NCBI GenBank assembly: GCA_963774765.1
Contig: CAVZGP010000011.1
Coordinates: forward strand, 1-64,000
Origin: Sva-07 sp963774765
Lineage (GTDB): Bacteria > Actinomycetota > Acidimicrobiia > Acidimicrobiales > Ilumatobacteraceae
DNA length: 64,000 bases
Reading direction: 5' to 3'
The notes below the pieces were generated by a model. The model saw nothing but the letters and a program-made list of their open reading frames with translations, ran no database searches and was not told where the DNA came from. The position numbers were made by a program, and so were the translations under genes. Below, piece by piece: positions 10,262-19,017 of this stretch (within the stretch, counting starts at the first letter, position 1; each line of letters starts with the position of its first letter).

Positions 10262-11308
10262 ATGTCAGAAAAAATACAGGACCAGGAAACAGATTTAGAG
10301 CCTGAAGACAACAGATCTTTTGAAGAGAAGTTTAAATCTTTTGTTGAAAAAGTAAAACCATACTTTAATAAGTTATGGATTAACCGCAAAAAAATTATAA
10401 TTATTAATACTGCAGTTTTAGTTCTTACCCTGGCATATTTATTATTTCTAACAAAACCATATTTTCAGAGTAACGTTACAATCTTACCTGAATATGGAAG
10501 TAAATCCTCTATGTTTAGTCAGCTTAGCGGCCTTGCTTCTATTGCAGGAGTAAAAGTCGGGGATTCAGCGCCTACGGAGTTGTATCAGAATATAATTACT
10601 AGTGAGACTGTACTTCAGGATGTAATTTATTCCAAATATAAAACAAATGAATTTTCTGATTCAGTAAATTTAATCAAGTATTTTGGGATTGATGGAAAAG
10701 ATGAAAATACATTCTTAAAGAAAAGAAAAGAATTTCTTGCATTGTATGAAATTCTTCTTCAAGGTGGAATTTCAACAGAAGTTGACAGGATGACAAAAAT
10801 TCTAAATGTTACCGTTAAAATGCCCGAAGCGCAGTTATCTGCTGATGTAGCTAACAACTTAGTTAAGTCTTTAGATCTTTATATCCGCACGCAGCGCAAA
10901 TCTTATGCAACTGAACAAAGTTTTTATCTTGAAAAAAGAACATCACAAATAAAGGATTCTTTGATAAATGTTGAAAACAGATTAAAAAATTTTCGTGAAC
11001 AAAATAGAGTTACTTCTCAATCCCCTAAATTACTTTTAGAACAGGGAAGATTAATGCGCAATGTAGAAATTCTGCAAACCGTTTTTATCGAACTAACCAA
11101 GCAGCTTGAGATTGCAAAAATAGATCAAATAAAGGATGCTCCTGTCCTTAATGTTAAAGAATATGCAAAAAATCCTGTTAAAAAAGCTGGCCCCAAAAGA
11201 GCTTCTTCACTTATTACAATAATGTTTTTTAGTTTCATCTTAAGCAGTTTATATTTTGTTTTTAAAGACGATGTGAAGAAGTATGTAAGGATAGTGAAAA
11301 GTAAGTAG
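10262..11308 (+). CDS. Wzz-like chain-length determinant / polysaccharide co-polymerase
   Basis: A 348-residue protein. An acidic cytoplasmic N-terminus is followed by TM1 (about 45-64). A periplasmic region with coiled coil near 215-290 comes next, then TM2 (about 318-336) preceded by the Pro/Lys-rich approach KNPVKKAGPKR and followed by a basic tail. This two-TM topology with proline-rich entry to TM2 is that of Wzz/PCP proteins, which set polymer length during O-antigen or capsule export. No kinase domain is present. It lies 105 bases after the SLBB gene and presumably works with it. Confidence 0.88.
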   Translation: MSEKIQDQETDLEPEDNRSFEEKFKSFVEKVKPYFNKLWINRKKIIIINTAVLVLTLAYLLFLTKPYFQSNVTILPEYGSKSSMFSQLSGLASIAGVKVGDSAPTELYQNIITSETVLQDVIYSKYKTNEFSDSVNLIKYFGIDGKDENTFLKKRKEFLALYEILLQGGISTEVDRMTKILNVTVKMPEAQLSADVANNLVKSLDLYIRTQRKSYATEQSFYLEKRTSQIKDSLINVENRLKNFREQNRVTSQSPKLLLEQGRLMRNVEILQTVFIELTKQLEIAKIDQIKDAPVLNVKEYAKNPVKKAGPKRASSLITIMFFSFILSSLYFVFKDDVKKYVRIVKSK

Positions 11309-11761
11309 TAGGTAGAAAGTAGTTAGTAGTTAGAAATTAGTATATAGCCCACTGCTTTAGCTGGGGAAAAAGACAAAAGAATTCAGTCTACAAGTCGGCA
11401 GTCCTCAACAATTTAGAATTATTAATTAAGAATTTAGCAATTAATCGTTATCGCAGAAAATGTATATGTGGTAAATAAAAATGTTTTTTGCCTTTGCTGA
11501 CACGGACCATTCCGTGGCAGTAAGTTACAAATTCATCCCAACTCTCTCTTAAAAATAGAGGGAGCAAACACATTTTTACCACAAAGTACACGAAGGATTT
11601 TTCGCAAAGGGCATAGAGGTTAGCGCAAAGAACAAAGCGGTAATAGTACATACCTTTTGCACGGGAATTACCTAAAGCTTCAATAAGCTATATACAAACT
11701 GCTAAAGAAAAAATATTTTTTGTTTTAAAGTTTTATCTCTAAAGATTTGTAAATTCTGTAT
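11309..11761. other. intergenic region with repeats, no gene seen
   Basis: Nothing gene-like. It carries atagcccactgctttagctg (11,344) and agtcggcagtcctcaacaat (11,393), both repeated at 12,581 and 12,519 on the other side of the nucleotidyltransferase cassette, and a degenerate ctctctctt...agaggga element near 11,540. The 100 bases before 11,762 are AT-rich. Confidence 0.6.
11344..11421. repeat. left member of a repeat pair flanking a nucleotidyltransferase cassette
   Basis: Two blocks, atagcccactgctttagctg (11,344) and agtcggcagtcctcaacaat (11,393), recur in swapped order at 12,519-12,604. Confidence 0.75.
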
Positions 11762-11935
11762 ATGGAAAATCCAATTAAAAAATTTACACCTGAAAAAAAA
11801 TTGTTTTTATCACTTAATCTCTATTATGCTGCTAAAGAACTAAAAACAGAATCAATTAAAAAATTTCATCCTGAATTGACTGAAAAAGAGATAAGAGAAA
11901 AAGTAAAAAGAATATTTTTATATGCAAGATCTTAA
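11762..11935 (+). CDS. 57-residue partner protein upstream of nucleotidyltransferase
   Basis: A short frame starting MENPIKKFTPEKKLFLSLNL and ending RIFLYARS. It has a central YYAAKELK stretch and a helix ELTEKEIREKVKRIF. It is charged and helical throughout, with no signal or membrane segment. Its stop lies inside the next gene (14-base overlap), so translation is probably coupled. Small proteins of this look (P-E-K-x-x-L...LY...A-x-E-L-K...FLYARS) are familiar immediately upstream of DUF6036-type nucleotidyltransferases. The function is unknown. Confidence 0.65.
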   Translation: MENPIKKFTPEKKLFLSLNLYYAAKELKTESIKKFHPELTEKEIREKVKRIFLYARS

Positions 11936-12485
11936 TCTTTTTGCGCTTTACATTGATATACTTGGGAAGTATCAAATCCCGTATTTTGTTACAGGCTCCG
12001 TCGCATCTATTGTATACGGTGACCCGAGAGTAACACACGATATTGATTTGGTTATAAATCTTAATAACGTAAATATTGATATTTTCTTAAAAGCATTTCC
12101 TTCAGAACAATTTTACTGCCCACCAGAAGAAGTTATTAGAACCGAAATGAACAGAAGTGCAAGAGGTCATTTTAACCTGATTCATCACGAGACTGGATTT
12201 AAAGCAGATATTTATCTTGCAGGCAACTCCGAATTGCAGTTTTGGGCAATGCAGAATAGTAAGAAAATTGACTTTGCCGGAAGTAAAATTAATATAGCAC
12301 CACCTGAGTATGTGATTGTTAAAAAACTGGAATTTTATAAAGAGGGAAATGTTCAAAAGCATCTATCGGATATTAAATCAATGCTTACTAATTCAAGTGA
12401 TCTGATAGACTTCAGTTTATTACATAAGTTAATAAGCGAAAAATATTTAATTGCAGAGTGGGAAATAGTGAAAAGTAAGACGTGA
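11922..12485 (+). CDS. nucleotidyltransferase-fold protein (DUF6036-like)
   Basis: A 187-residue protein. The motif YFVTGSVASIVYGDPRVTHD followed by IDLV (about residues 19-43) gives the GS...D-I-D core of the nucleotidyltransferase fold. A third acidic position is likely in GFKADIYL (about 100). The C-terminal half contains the IAPPEYVIVKKLEFYKEG stretch common in this family. It overlaps the preceding 57-residue gene and is flanked on both sides by copies of the same repeat pair, suggesting the cassette was inserted or excised as a unit. Confidence 0.75.
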   Translation: MQDLNLFALYIDILGKYQIPYFVTGSVASIVYGDPRVTHDIDLVINLNNVNIDIFLKAFPSEQFYCPPEEVIRTEMNRSARGHFNLIHHETGFKADIYLAGNSELQFWAMQNSKKIDFAGSKINIAPPEYVIVKKLEFYKEGNVQKHLSDIKSMLTNSSDLIDFSLLHKLISEKYLIAEWEIVKSKT

Positions 12486-13094
12486 AACGGGAGAAGGAAG
12501 TAACAAGCCGCAATCTTCAGTCGGCAGTCCTCAACAATTTAGAATTAAAAATTAAGAAGTTAATAACTAGAGACGAGAGAATAGCCCACTGCTTTAGCTG
12601 GGGGAAAAATAAACCCGACCACCAACCCCCGGGTTTTAACCCAATTCTTTTATTGTTAAAGGTAAGACGAGAAACGAAAGACGGGTTATTTCAGTCCTCA
12701 GTCCACAGCGGGCAGTCTTCAATAAGCAAATGAAGATTTCAGTTTTTAATCCCGTAGGGATGGAATGTTTGTAATCCCAAAATACCAGACACTATGCTAA
12801 ACCCCCTAGGGGTGATATGTTGGATTATTGAAAAAAATGCTTATCACACCCATAGAGATGGCTATGCCAAAAACTCATCAAGAATTTTAAACAAAGACCT
12901 CAAAAAATCATTTATTATAATCTGCCTCAATCATTTATTAAGACTATTTACTCAGAGAATAATCAAGATTTATTTTTTTATATTATTGATTAAAAATAAT
13001 CTGTTATTATTACATGAGAAACATCCTATAAATAATATTGACAGAGTGTTCACGATTCTAAATTAAATTTTTAACCAGGGATATTTGACATACC
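12486..13094. other. repeat-rich intergenic region, no supported gene
   Basis: Open frames here translate repeats and are not believed. It contains the right-hand repeat pair (12,519-12,604), ttaatcccgtagggatggaa (about 12,747) and its relative aaccccctaggggtgatatg (about 12,798), the type of short palindromic repeat seen in many Bacteroidota. The last 200 bases are AT-rich. Confidence 0.55.
12519..12604. repeat. right member of the repeat pair flanking the cassette
   Basis: Carries agtcggcagtcctcaacaat at 12,519 and atagcccactgctttagctg at 12,581, the same two blocks as 11,344-11,421 but in the opposite order. Confidence 0.75.
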
Positions 13095-14306
13095 TTGAAA
13101 ACAAGCACCGAATCATTAAAAAAATTTATTCTAATTGGCTTATCAATATTTCTCTATAAATCCGTTTTTATTGTTTATGCATATACTTTCAATCCGGTAC
13201 AGTATAATTTATTTAACCAGGCATATTATACTGCTTCCCTGCTGATACTTTTTGGTTCGTTGGGTTTTGATATTGCCCAGACAAGAATGCCAATTAAAGC
13301 GTTTACAATTTTTTTATTCATATCAATCAACATCATAGTAACGTATTTAATCCTTCATTTTATTTCCAATCCATTTTCAGATATCACGGAAATTATAACA
13401 GTAATTATTTACAGCACATTTTCTGCGGTTGGCGGTGTACTTAATTTTAAATTGCTTTTTGACGGGAAGTATAAAAAATATTTTTGGGTTATGCTGTTAT
13501 TTGCAACTGCACATTTTATGATTATCCCCGCAGTTATATTTTTTAATGTAAGCATATTTACCGCGTTAGGTATATTAATAGTTATCTGGTTCTTCTTCGT
13601 TTACAGAATTTTCGATAAGGGATTTTCAGATAATAAAAATTATACTGAATACTTTAAAATTGGTTTTTCTGCATTTATAATAAATTCTGCAGTATCACTT
13701 GGGCTTGCGGCAGATAAATTTATAGTGAATCATTTTTTTGAAATAGATATTGCAAATGCATACACATTTGCCTGGGGATTAACAGCGCCCATTTTTTATA
13801 TCGGTAACCTGATTGAGAAATATCTGTATGCAGAACCAAAACCGGATAAGAATCGTATTTTGAAAAAAGGATTTCTGTTTTCTTTATTGCTTATCTCAAC
13901 ATACACAGTAGGAATATTAATTGTAATTAATTTTTTCCCTTCTTTACTTCCCGGCTCTGTTTCAAATGAAATATTCGGCAGCATATTCACTTTTATGATT
14001 ACAGGTTACTCCTTATATGTAATTTTTCATTTTCCTCTTAACACTTATCTATTCAAAGTTTCAGACACAAAAAAACAAAAGACTATTTCAGTTTATTTCT
14101 TTTTCATTATTCTGGCTTTTGCATTTGTATTCTATTACATCATCAATAATACATTTGAATTTAGTTATCAATTGCTTCTTATAGCAGTATGGATTTATAT
14201 ATTTACGCTGCTGATAGTTAAAGCTATTATAGTATTTAGTGGTAAGGGAAATAATGATGACGGCACTGATGAGATTATACCTGAAGAGATGAAGGAAATT
14301 CCCTGA
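13095..14306 (+). CDS. Wzx-like polysaccharide flippase
   Basis: A 403-residue protein that is hydrophobic nearly throughout, with about eleven or twelve predicted membrane helices. It carries the stretch YFKIGFSAFIINSAVSLGLA followed by ADKFIVNHFF, typical of MOP-superfamily lipid-linked oligosaccharide flippases. These move undecaprenyl-linked repeat units across the inner membrane. The chosen TTG start (13,095) follows an AT-rich leader; the N-terminus may be slightly short. Its stop overlaps the ligase start by one base (tgatg). A second flippase-like gene lies at the far end of the locus. Confidence 0.78.
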   Translation: MKTSTESLKKFILIGLSIFLYKSVFIVYAYTFNPVQYNLFNQAYYTASLLILFGSLGFDIAQTRMPIKAFTIFLFISINIIVTYLILHFISNPFSDITEIITVIIYSTFSAVGGVLNFKLLFDGKYKKYFWVMLLFATAHFMIIPAVIFFNVSIFTALGILIVIWFFFVYRIFDKGFSDNKNYTEYFKIGFSAFIINSAVSLGLAADKFIVNHFFEIDIANAYTFAWGLTAPIFYIGNLIEKYLYAEPKPDKNRILKKGFLFSLLLISTYTVGILIVINFFPSLLPGSVSNEIFGSIFTFMITGYSLYVIFHFPLNTYLFKVSDTKKQKTISVYFFFIILAFAFVFYYIINNTFEFSYQLLLIAVWIYIFTLLIVKAIIVFSGKGNNDDGTDEIIPEEMKEIP

Positions 14307-15565
14307 TGAAATTATTATCTGCTGAAAATCCATACATCCGAATATTTATTCAATATTCACTTCCCCTTCTTGTAATAGGAATTATAAGCCGTACATTTCC
14401 TATAACAGTCCTGTTTATTTTATTGTACCTGTTATTTTACTAATAAATATTTTACTGGCTCTTGTTTTAATTCCACGAACCGATAAAACTATAACTTATC
14501 TTTCCATCATATTTATCTTTCCTGCATATTGTTTAGTAACATCTATCTGGTCATTATATCCAATAATATCTATTACAGAGATCACTTTATCAGCTTCTTT
14601 TGTATGCAGGAATTTTATCATCTGTTTTGCTTTATATAAAGTTTTTTCCGGAAAAAGGAATTGGATTTTTAATCCCAGCCAACATTATGATTTTAATTCT
14701 ATCTGCAGTCTCTTTGATTTTCAGTATTCCGTCAGATAGATGGACCGGGGGCAACGGATTGGGTTTTATGGGATTTGCAGGTCATCAAAACACGCTAGCG
14801 GCTGCACTGCTTTTTACACTTCCAGGAGTTTTTACTTTAGTTATGAGTGATCAGAGAACTGTAAACAGTAAAGTAAGTTTGAATAGGATTTTCTTCTGGT
14901 TACTGTTCACTGCTAACTCCTTACTGATTACTTTGACTTATTCCCGAGCTTCGATATTAGCTTTAGCTATTGGAATTATTACTTATCTATTAATCATAAG
15001 ATCAAAAAAAATACTTTCATTTTTATTTTCGATAACCGCATTTCTCCTTGTTTTTTATTTTATCGTTCCATTTATCCATAATTCTATCGATAATGTTTTA
15101 AATAAAGATGGCGGAAATATACTTGGCAGAAGAATGATACTTTGGGAACCATCAGTGGAAGCAGCAAAATTAGGCGGCGTATTTGGATTAGGTTATGGAG
15201 TTAGCGCTCCTGATATTAAAACACCGATAAAAACCGGAAGCCACTATGAAGATGGAAGATACATTAGAGAAAAGGGAAACTCTGTTTTAGCAATTATTGA
15301 AGAAACCGGATTAATAGGATTGATATTATTCTTATTACCAATGATTTGGATTATTAGAAAATTTACAATTTACAATTCACAATTTACAATTAAAGAAAAT
15401 TTCAGAAGCAATTCTACATTATACATTGTACATTGTACATTGCTCGCAATGTTCGTTCACGCTCAATTCGAAGGCTGGTGGGTTGGCGTTGGAAGCATAA
15501 CTTTACCTCTTTATTTGATCATTTTATTTATAACATTGTTTACGGAAAATCTACCCAGCGGCTGA
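14306..15565 (+). pseudogene. O-antigen ligase/polymerase (WaaL/Wzy-like), two compensating frameshifts
   Basis: The reading frame begins at ATG 14,306 (MKLLSAENPYIRIFIQYS), overlapping the flippase stop. It is lost near 14,425, continues in another frame as PVILLINILLALVLIPRTD to about 14,600, then returns to the first frame to 15,565. The last part shows GFMGFAGHQNTLAAAL, TYSRASILALAIG and a large loop with GYGVSAPD, as in O-antigen ligases and Wzy polymerases (PF04932). Many membrane helices. A 27-residue segment near the C-terminus is encoded by short repeats (15,361-15,442). Either sequencing indels or real decay; the two shifts compensate, which favours error. Confidence 0.75.
15361..15442 (+). 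repeat. tacaatt / tacattg repeats read in frame inside the ligase gene
   Basis: atttacaatttacaattcac and related units at 15,361-15,391, then cattatacattgtacattg units at 15,417-15,442. They are translated as RKFTIYNSQFTIKENFRSNS and TLYIVHCTLLA. The same units occur at 19,844, 20,687 and 21,966. Confidence 0.85.
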
Positions 15566-15694
15566 GATTAAATAAATCGTTGTTTCCCGCTAACTTTTCT
15601 TGCCCGATTTTCATCGGGATAACTTCCAAAGCAGTATTTATAATATGAATCTTACAAAATAATTTGCTATTTTTAGAAAAATAATAGATCAATT

Positions 15695-15892
15695 ATGGTA
15701 AAAGAAGCAAAAGCAATCTATCAATCAGATGATGAAAAACTGGATATTAAATTTTGGAAACAAGTATCCTCTGAAGAAAAACTTTCAACTATTCAATATC
15801 TAAGAGAACAATACATCAATTTATTTAATAAACAGGATGAATATGCTGAAAGTCGAAAAAGACTTCGAAGATTTTATCGAATTATTAAATAA
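15695..15892 (+). CDS. small partner protein upstream of nucleotidyltransferase
   Basis: A 65-residue protein starting MVKEAKAIYQSDDEKLDIKF, with FWKQVSSEEKLSTIQYLREQ, the F-W-x-x-x-S-x-E-x-x-L-x-x-x-x-x-L-R pattern I associate with the small gene ahead of DUF6036-type nucleotidyltransferases. It overlaps the next gene by 56 bases, an unusually long overlap that makes coupled translation likely. No membrane segment or catalytic motif is visible. This is the third cassette of this layout in the window. Confidence 0.65.
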   Translation: MVKEAKAIYQSDDEKLDIKFWKQVSSEEKLSTIQYLREQYINLFNKQDEYAESRKRLRRFYRIIK

Positions 15893-16298
15893 TAATGAAG
15901 TTAAATATTTGATTGTTGGTGCATATGCGTTAGCACTTTATGCAAAACCAAGGAATACAGGCGATATTGACATATTTTTCCTGCCCGAAGAAGAAAATAC
16001 AATTAAGATTTTAAACACACTTAAAGAATTCGGCTTTGGAGAAATTGGAATAAAAAAGGAAGATTTATTAACCAAGGGTAGAATTATTCAGTTAGGGATT
16101 AACCCCGTCCGAATAGATCTTATGAACAGCATTGATGGAGTGGATTTTAATGAGGCATACCCGAATTTAAAAAAGTCAAACTTTGGCAGAACGCTTGCCA
16201 ACTTTATCTCTTATAAAGATTTGATAAAAAACAAATTAAGCAGTAATAGAAAAAAAGACCAGGCTGATCTGGAAGAATTGCAAAACTTCAAACCTTAA
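15837..16298 (+). CDS. nucleotidyltransferase (DUF6036 type)
   Basis: A 153-residue protein with EVKYLIVGAYALALYAKPRN followed by TGDIDIFF (about residues 21-48). This is the G-A/G...D-I-D-I core of the family, where the two Asp would bind Mg and NTP. A further Asp follows in NPVRIDLMNSIDGVDF (about 98). The end contains YKDLIKNKLSSNRKKDQADL, a usual closing segment. An ATG two codons further on (15,843) is an alternative start. It is paired with the 15,695 gene. The target of nucleotidyl transfer is not known. Confidence 0.78.
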   Translation: MNMLKVEKDFEDFIELLNNNEVKYLIVGAYALALYAKPRNTGDIDIFFLPEEENTIKILNTLKEFGFGEIGIKKEDLLTKGRIIQLGINPVRIDLMNSIDGVDFNEAYPNLKKSNFGRTLANFISYKDLIKNKLSSNRKKDQADLEELQNFKP

Positions 16299-16948
16299 AA
16301 ACTTATTCCAAACATTCAAAAATGGGTATAGGGGTTAGCGCAAAGAGCATATGCAGGAATGACAATAAGTGAATTAATATTAACCCTACCCTGCCCTTTT
16401 CCCGTATTGCGGGATCTACGACTTTCAAAGAGAGGGAGATGATGAAAGGTAATAAACCACGCAGGAAGGATTTGCCGCGGCGAACTGGGCTACGACGGAC
16501 AAATCATAAGTAACCCCCGAAATGATTCGCAGCGGCAAACGGGAGGCCCTGCCCTCTTTTATAAATAGTGGGAATTTTATTTTCGTAGAACAGCTCTCCA
16601 GAGCTGTTTTTTTTTTGAATGATCATTACCATAGCGACAGTCGTAAACGAAGGGATTTTTTTACAGGGAACTGACTCCTGTCTGTTCCGTTGTTTGCGGA
16701 TTGTTCGGGTAATCAATCCCTAGGGTAATTCGAACCCACCCCGCCCCTCCCTTTCTAAAATGGAGGGAGTATTGCGTTTATGAAGCGGCATCAATTACCA
16801 GCGGTGTTTGTTTTTAACTACAAGACAAATATGTGCGGAAAACTGATTTACAAAAAGCTTTATATACATAATAAGTTGAATAACTAATATGGTTTGATTA
16901 AATTTCTTAAGTATAATAGTATAAAAATTACGTGATTAACTAATATTT
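16299..16948. other. repeat-rich intergenic region, no gene seen
   Basis: Holds ggatttgccgcggcgaactg (about 16,468) and tgattcgcagcggcaaac, the third hairpin module at 16,590, and ccctccctttctaaaatgga near 16,744, which matches a string near 2,280. The final 100 bases before the MNT gene are AT-rich with tataat at 16,912-16,917, a promoter candidate. Confidence 0.6.
16590..16616. repeat. hairpin repeat acagctct-cc-agagctgt with T-run, copy 3
   Basis: The same 18-base hairpin and T-run preceded by ttttcgtag. Downstream it carries ggaactgactcctgtctgtt, as copy 4 does, in place of the gacgtagc palindrome of copies 1 and 2. Confidence 0.85.
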
Positions 16949-17380
16949 ATGAACACAATAAAAATCACAAAAAACATTAAATCGATTTTTGAAGATAACA
17001 ACAATATTGTTTTCGCATTTTTGTTCGGATCGATTGCAAGAAACAAGATGCATTACGGCAGCGATATCGATATTGCAATCTATTTTAAGAACAAACCTGA
17101 ATTATATGAGATCGGTAATTTAAATCTGAAAACAGAAGAGGCTGTCAATCACAAAATAGATTTGGTAGAGCTTAATTACTTAGATAAAAATGATCCGGTG
17201 ATGGCTTATAATATTCTGAGTGAAGGAATAGAAATAATTAACAATGATATTAAGATATTTAATGAATTTAAAAAATCAGTACTGCTAAAATATTTGGATT
17301 TTAAACCTACTAATGATCTTATTAATACAAGTTTTAATAATAGATTATCTAATAACCGATTTGCTGTATTTGAAAAATGA
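16949..17380 (+). CDS. MNT-type nucleotidyltransferase antitoxin
   Basis: A 143-residue protein. FAFLFGSIARNKMHYGSDID followed by IAIYF (about residues 23-46) is the GS-x10-DxD motif of minimal nucleotidyltransferases, and HKIDLVEL (about 69-76) supplies the third acidic residue. MNT proteins neutralise HEPN ribonuclease toxins by AMPylating them. Its stop overlaps the ATG of the next frame (atga), which encodes a HEPN domain, so this is an MNT/HEPN pair. Unlike the three other cassettes it has the classic GSDID form. Confidence 0.85.
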   Translation: MNTIKITKNIKSIFEDNNNIVFAFLFGSIARNKMHYGSDIDIAIYFKNKPELYEIGNLNLKTEEAVNHKIDLVELNYLDKNDPVMAYNILSEGIEIINNDIKIFNEFKKSVLLKYLDFKPTNDLINTSFNNRLSNNRFAVFEK

Positions 17381-17772
17381 AATCAGATAAATTAAAAAGA
17401 CTGGAAGAGAATTTAATTATCCTCACTTCTATCATGGATAATTTTAGCTAAGATGACATTAAAAATGATAAAGTTGATGAATGGGGACTTAGATACGGAT
17501 TATTTGAATCTATCCAGATAATAATCGATCTTGCCTGCAGCATTGTTTCCGAAAAAAATCTAGGTATACCTAAGAATTATTCCGATTGTATTAGTCTGCT
17601 AAACAAAAATAATTATCTTGATCAAGGATTAAGTTCGAGAATATTGAGTATGATCGGATTAAGGAATTTATTAGTACACGAGTATGGTATAATTGATGTC
17701 GAGAAGCTATATGAGTATTTAGATCATTTACAGGATATTAAAGATTTTGCAGCTGCAGTTAGCGGTATATGA
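17377..17772 (+). pseudogene. HEPN-domain toxin with in-frame TAA at codon 25
   Basis: The frame starts at ATG 17,377 (MKSDKLKRLEENLIILTSIM) and meets TAA at 17,449-17,451. It continues uninterrupted for 107 more codons to TGA at 17,770. The continuation has the HEPN layout, with RYGLFESIQIIIDLACSIVS and the catalytic R-x4-6-H motif in IGLRNLLVHEYG. HEPN proteins cut RNA and are held in check by the MNT partner encoded just upstream. The single stop could be a real inactivation or a base error. Internal starts after the stop (for example ATG at about 17,650) would lose most of the domain. Confidence 0.8.
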
Positions 17773-18016
17773 ATTGTTGAGAAGCTGGAAGACAGATGTG
17801 AAACCTGAGAAGAGAAATGGTTGATGCCCTTCGTCTCTCGTCTGCGCTCGAGATGACGACCCGATGAACCTGTTTGCCGGCAGGTAGGGCGGGAAAAGCT
17901 GCTCCACATAGTGGCAGGCAGGATGACGTGGTTGATGGTATATGGAATAAGGTTTATGTTTTCTGTCCAGAGCAACCTTGAAGGTTACTTTAGTAAGCAA
18001 GTTTTATTTTCGTAGG

Positions 18017-18042
18017 ACAGCTCTCCAGAGCTGTTTTTTTTT
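18017..18042. repeat. hairpin repeat acagctct-cc-agagctgt with T-run, copy 4
   Basis: Same hairpin and T-run; preceded by taaccttgaaggtta-like sequence as in copy 2, and followed by gggagctgactcccgtctgtt as in copy 3. Confidence 0.85.
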
Positions 18043-18760
18043 GAATGACTATCCCCCCAAAGCAACAGACTCAAATAAAGGTATTTTTTTGTAGGGAGCT
18101 GACTCCCGTCTGTTCCGTTTTTAGGTTTATCTGCAATTGCTATTGTAAAGAGGCTGCGGTGTGGCGTTTTGTGTTTTGAATAATGAATATCGAACAAGGA
18201 ATGATGAATTAAGAACTTTGCCGGAATGATAATTCGATACTTCGACAAGCTCAGTACCACATAGTGGCAGGCAAGCTAAGCACAGTACAGGCTAAGCCAA
18301 GGACATACGAACCCCTCTTCTTTTCTCCTCCTTTGGCTAAGGGGAGAAGTACGTTTAAATGGATTCTCGCCTACGCGTGAATGATAGGACAGAAATGTAA
18401 GAGGCAAGACGCGAGAAGTTTAAAAATTATCCAGCCACGACAGGGTGATCAGTTTCAGTAAATACCCGCCCAATTAAGAACCGAAATCAAAAGGTATAAT
18501 AGTATGGGACAGGATTATTAAAACACAATCGATTTGGTGGATATTGTTTGATTTTAGTTAAAAAAAAGGACTTTTGGGAGCAGTTTTGAAAATATATAAA
18601 AAGAACAAATTTTCTTTGAAATAAAGGCTTAAATGATGTTTTTTTTGAAGATGATTACTGATGGTTGATTAAACTATTAGAAATGTATTAAATCTGATTA
18701 AAATTTTAGGCTTTTATGAGATAAAATCGATAAAATGGTAGGCAAAAGTGGGCAAAAAAG

Positions 18761-18800
18761 TCAGCAATAGTCAGCAATAGTAAGTAATAGTAAGTAAAAA
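18761..18800. repeat. four tandem 10-base units tcagcaatag / taagtaatag
   Basis: Two perfect tcagcaatag units followed by two taagtaa-type units. AT-rich tandem array in non-coding DNA; could be iterons or slippage. No replication gene is nearby. Confidence 0.7.
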
Positions 18801-19017
18801 CATTAAATTTGTGATGGAAAATGCCTTTTTTGCTCAAAACTCAATTGTTTTTGAGAAAAAATTATTATAAATGTTTACCAAAAGTATACTAAATAATAAA
18901 TTTACGGGCGTGATTTTTAATTATTATATCAGTTTTAATATATAAATGATACCATAAGTTTACCAAAAACTAAATATGGCTAGAGTATTTTAATTTAATA
19001 ATTCCAATGGAGGTACA

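Larger units (their letters stand above)
17773..19017. other. long repeat-rich intergenic region, no supported gene
   Basis: About 1.2 kb with no believable gene. It includes cgtctctcgtctgcgctcga (17,832; a related string interrupts asnB near 20,016), gatgaacctgtttgccggca (17,863), the fourth hairpin module (18,017), an acttcgacaagctcagtacc motif (18,239), four 10-base tandem units (18,761-18,800) and very AT-rich DNA to 19,000. A strong ggagg ribosome site precedes 19,018. Confidence 0.6.

Noticed and set aside
12482..13066. Two small frames between the nucleotidyltransferase and the flippase
   Set aside because: Most of their codons come from dispersed repeats (cagtcctcaacaatttag, taatcccgtagggatg), so they are not taken as genes.
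18761..18800. Possible CRISPR or origin iterons
   Set aside because: Units are only 10 bases and contiguous, without spacers; no Cas or replication gene is near. Kept as a simple tandem repeat.
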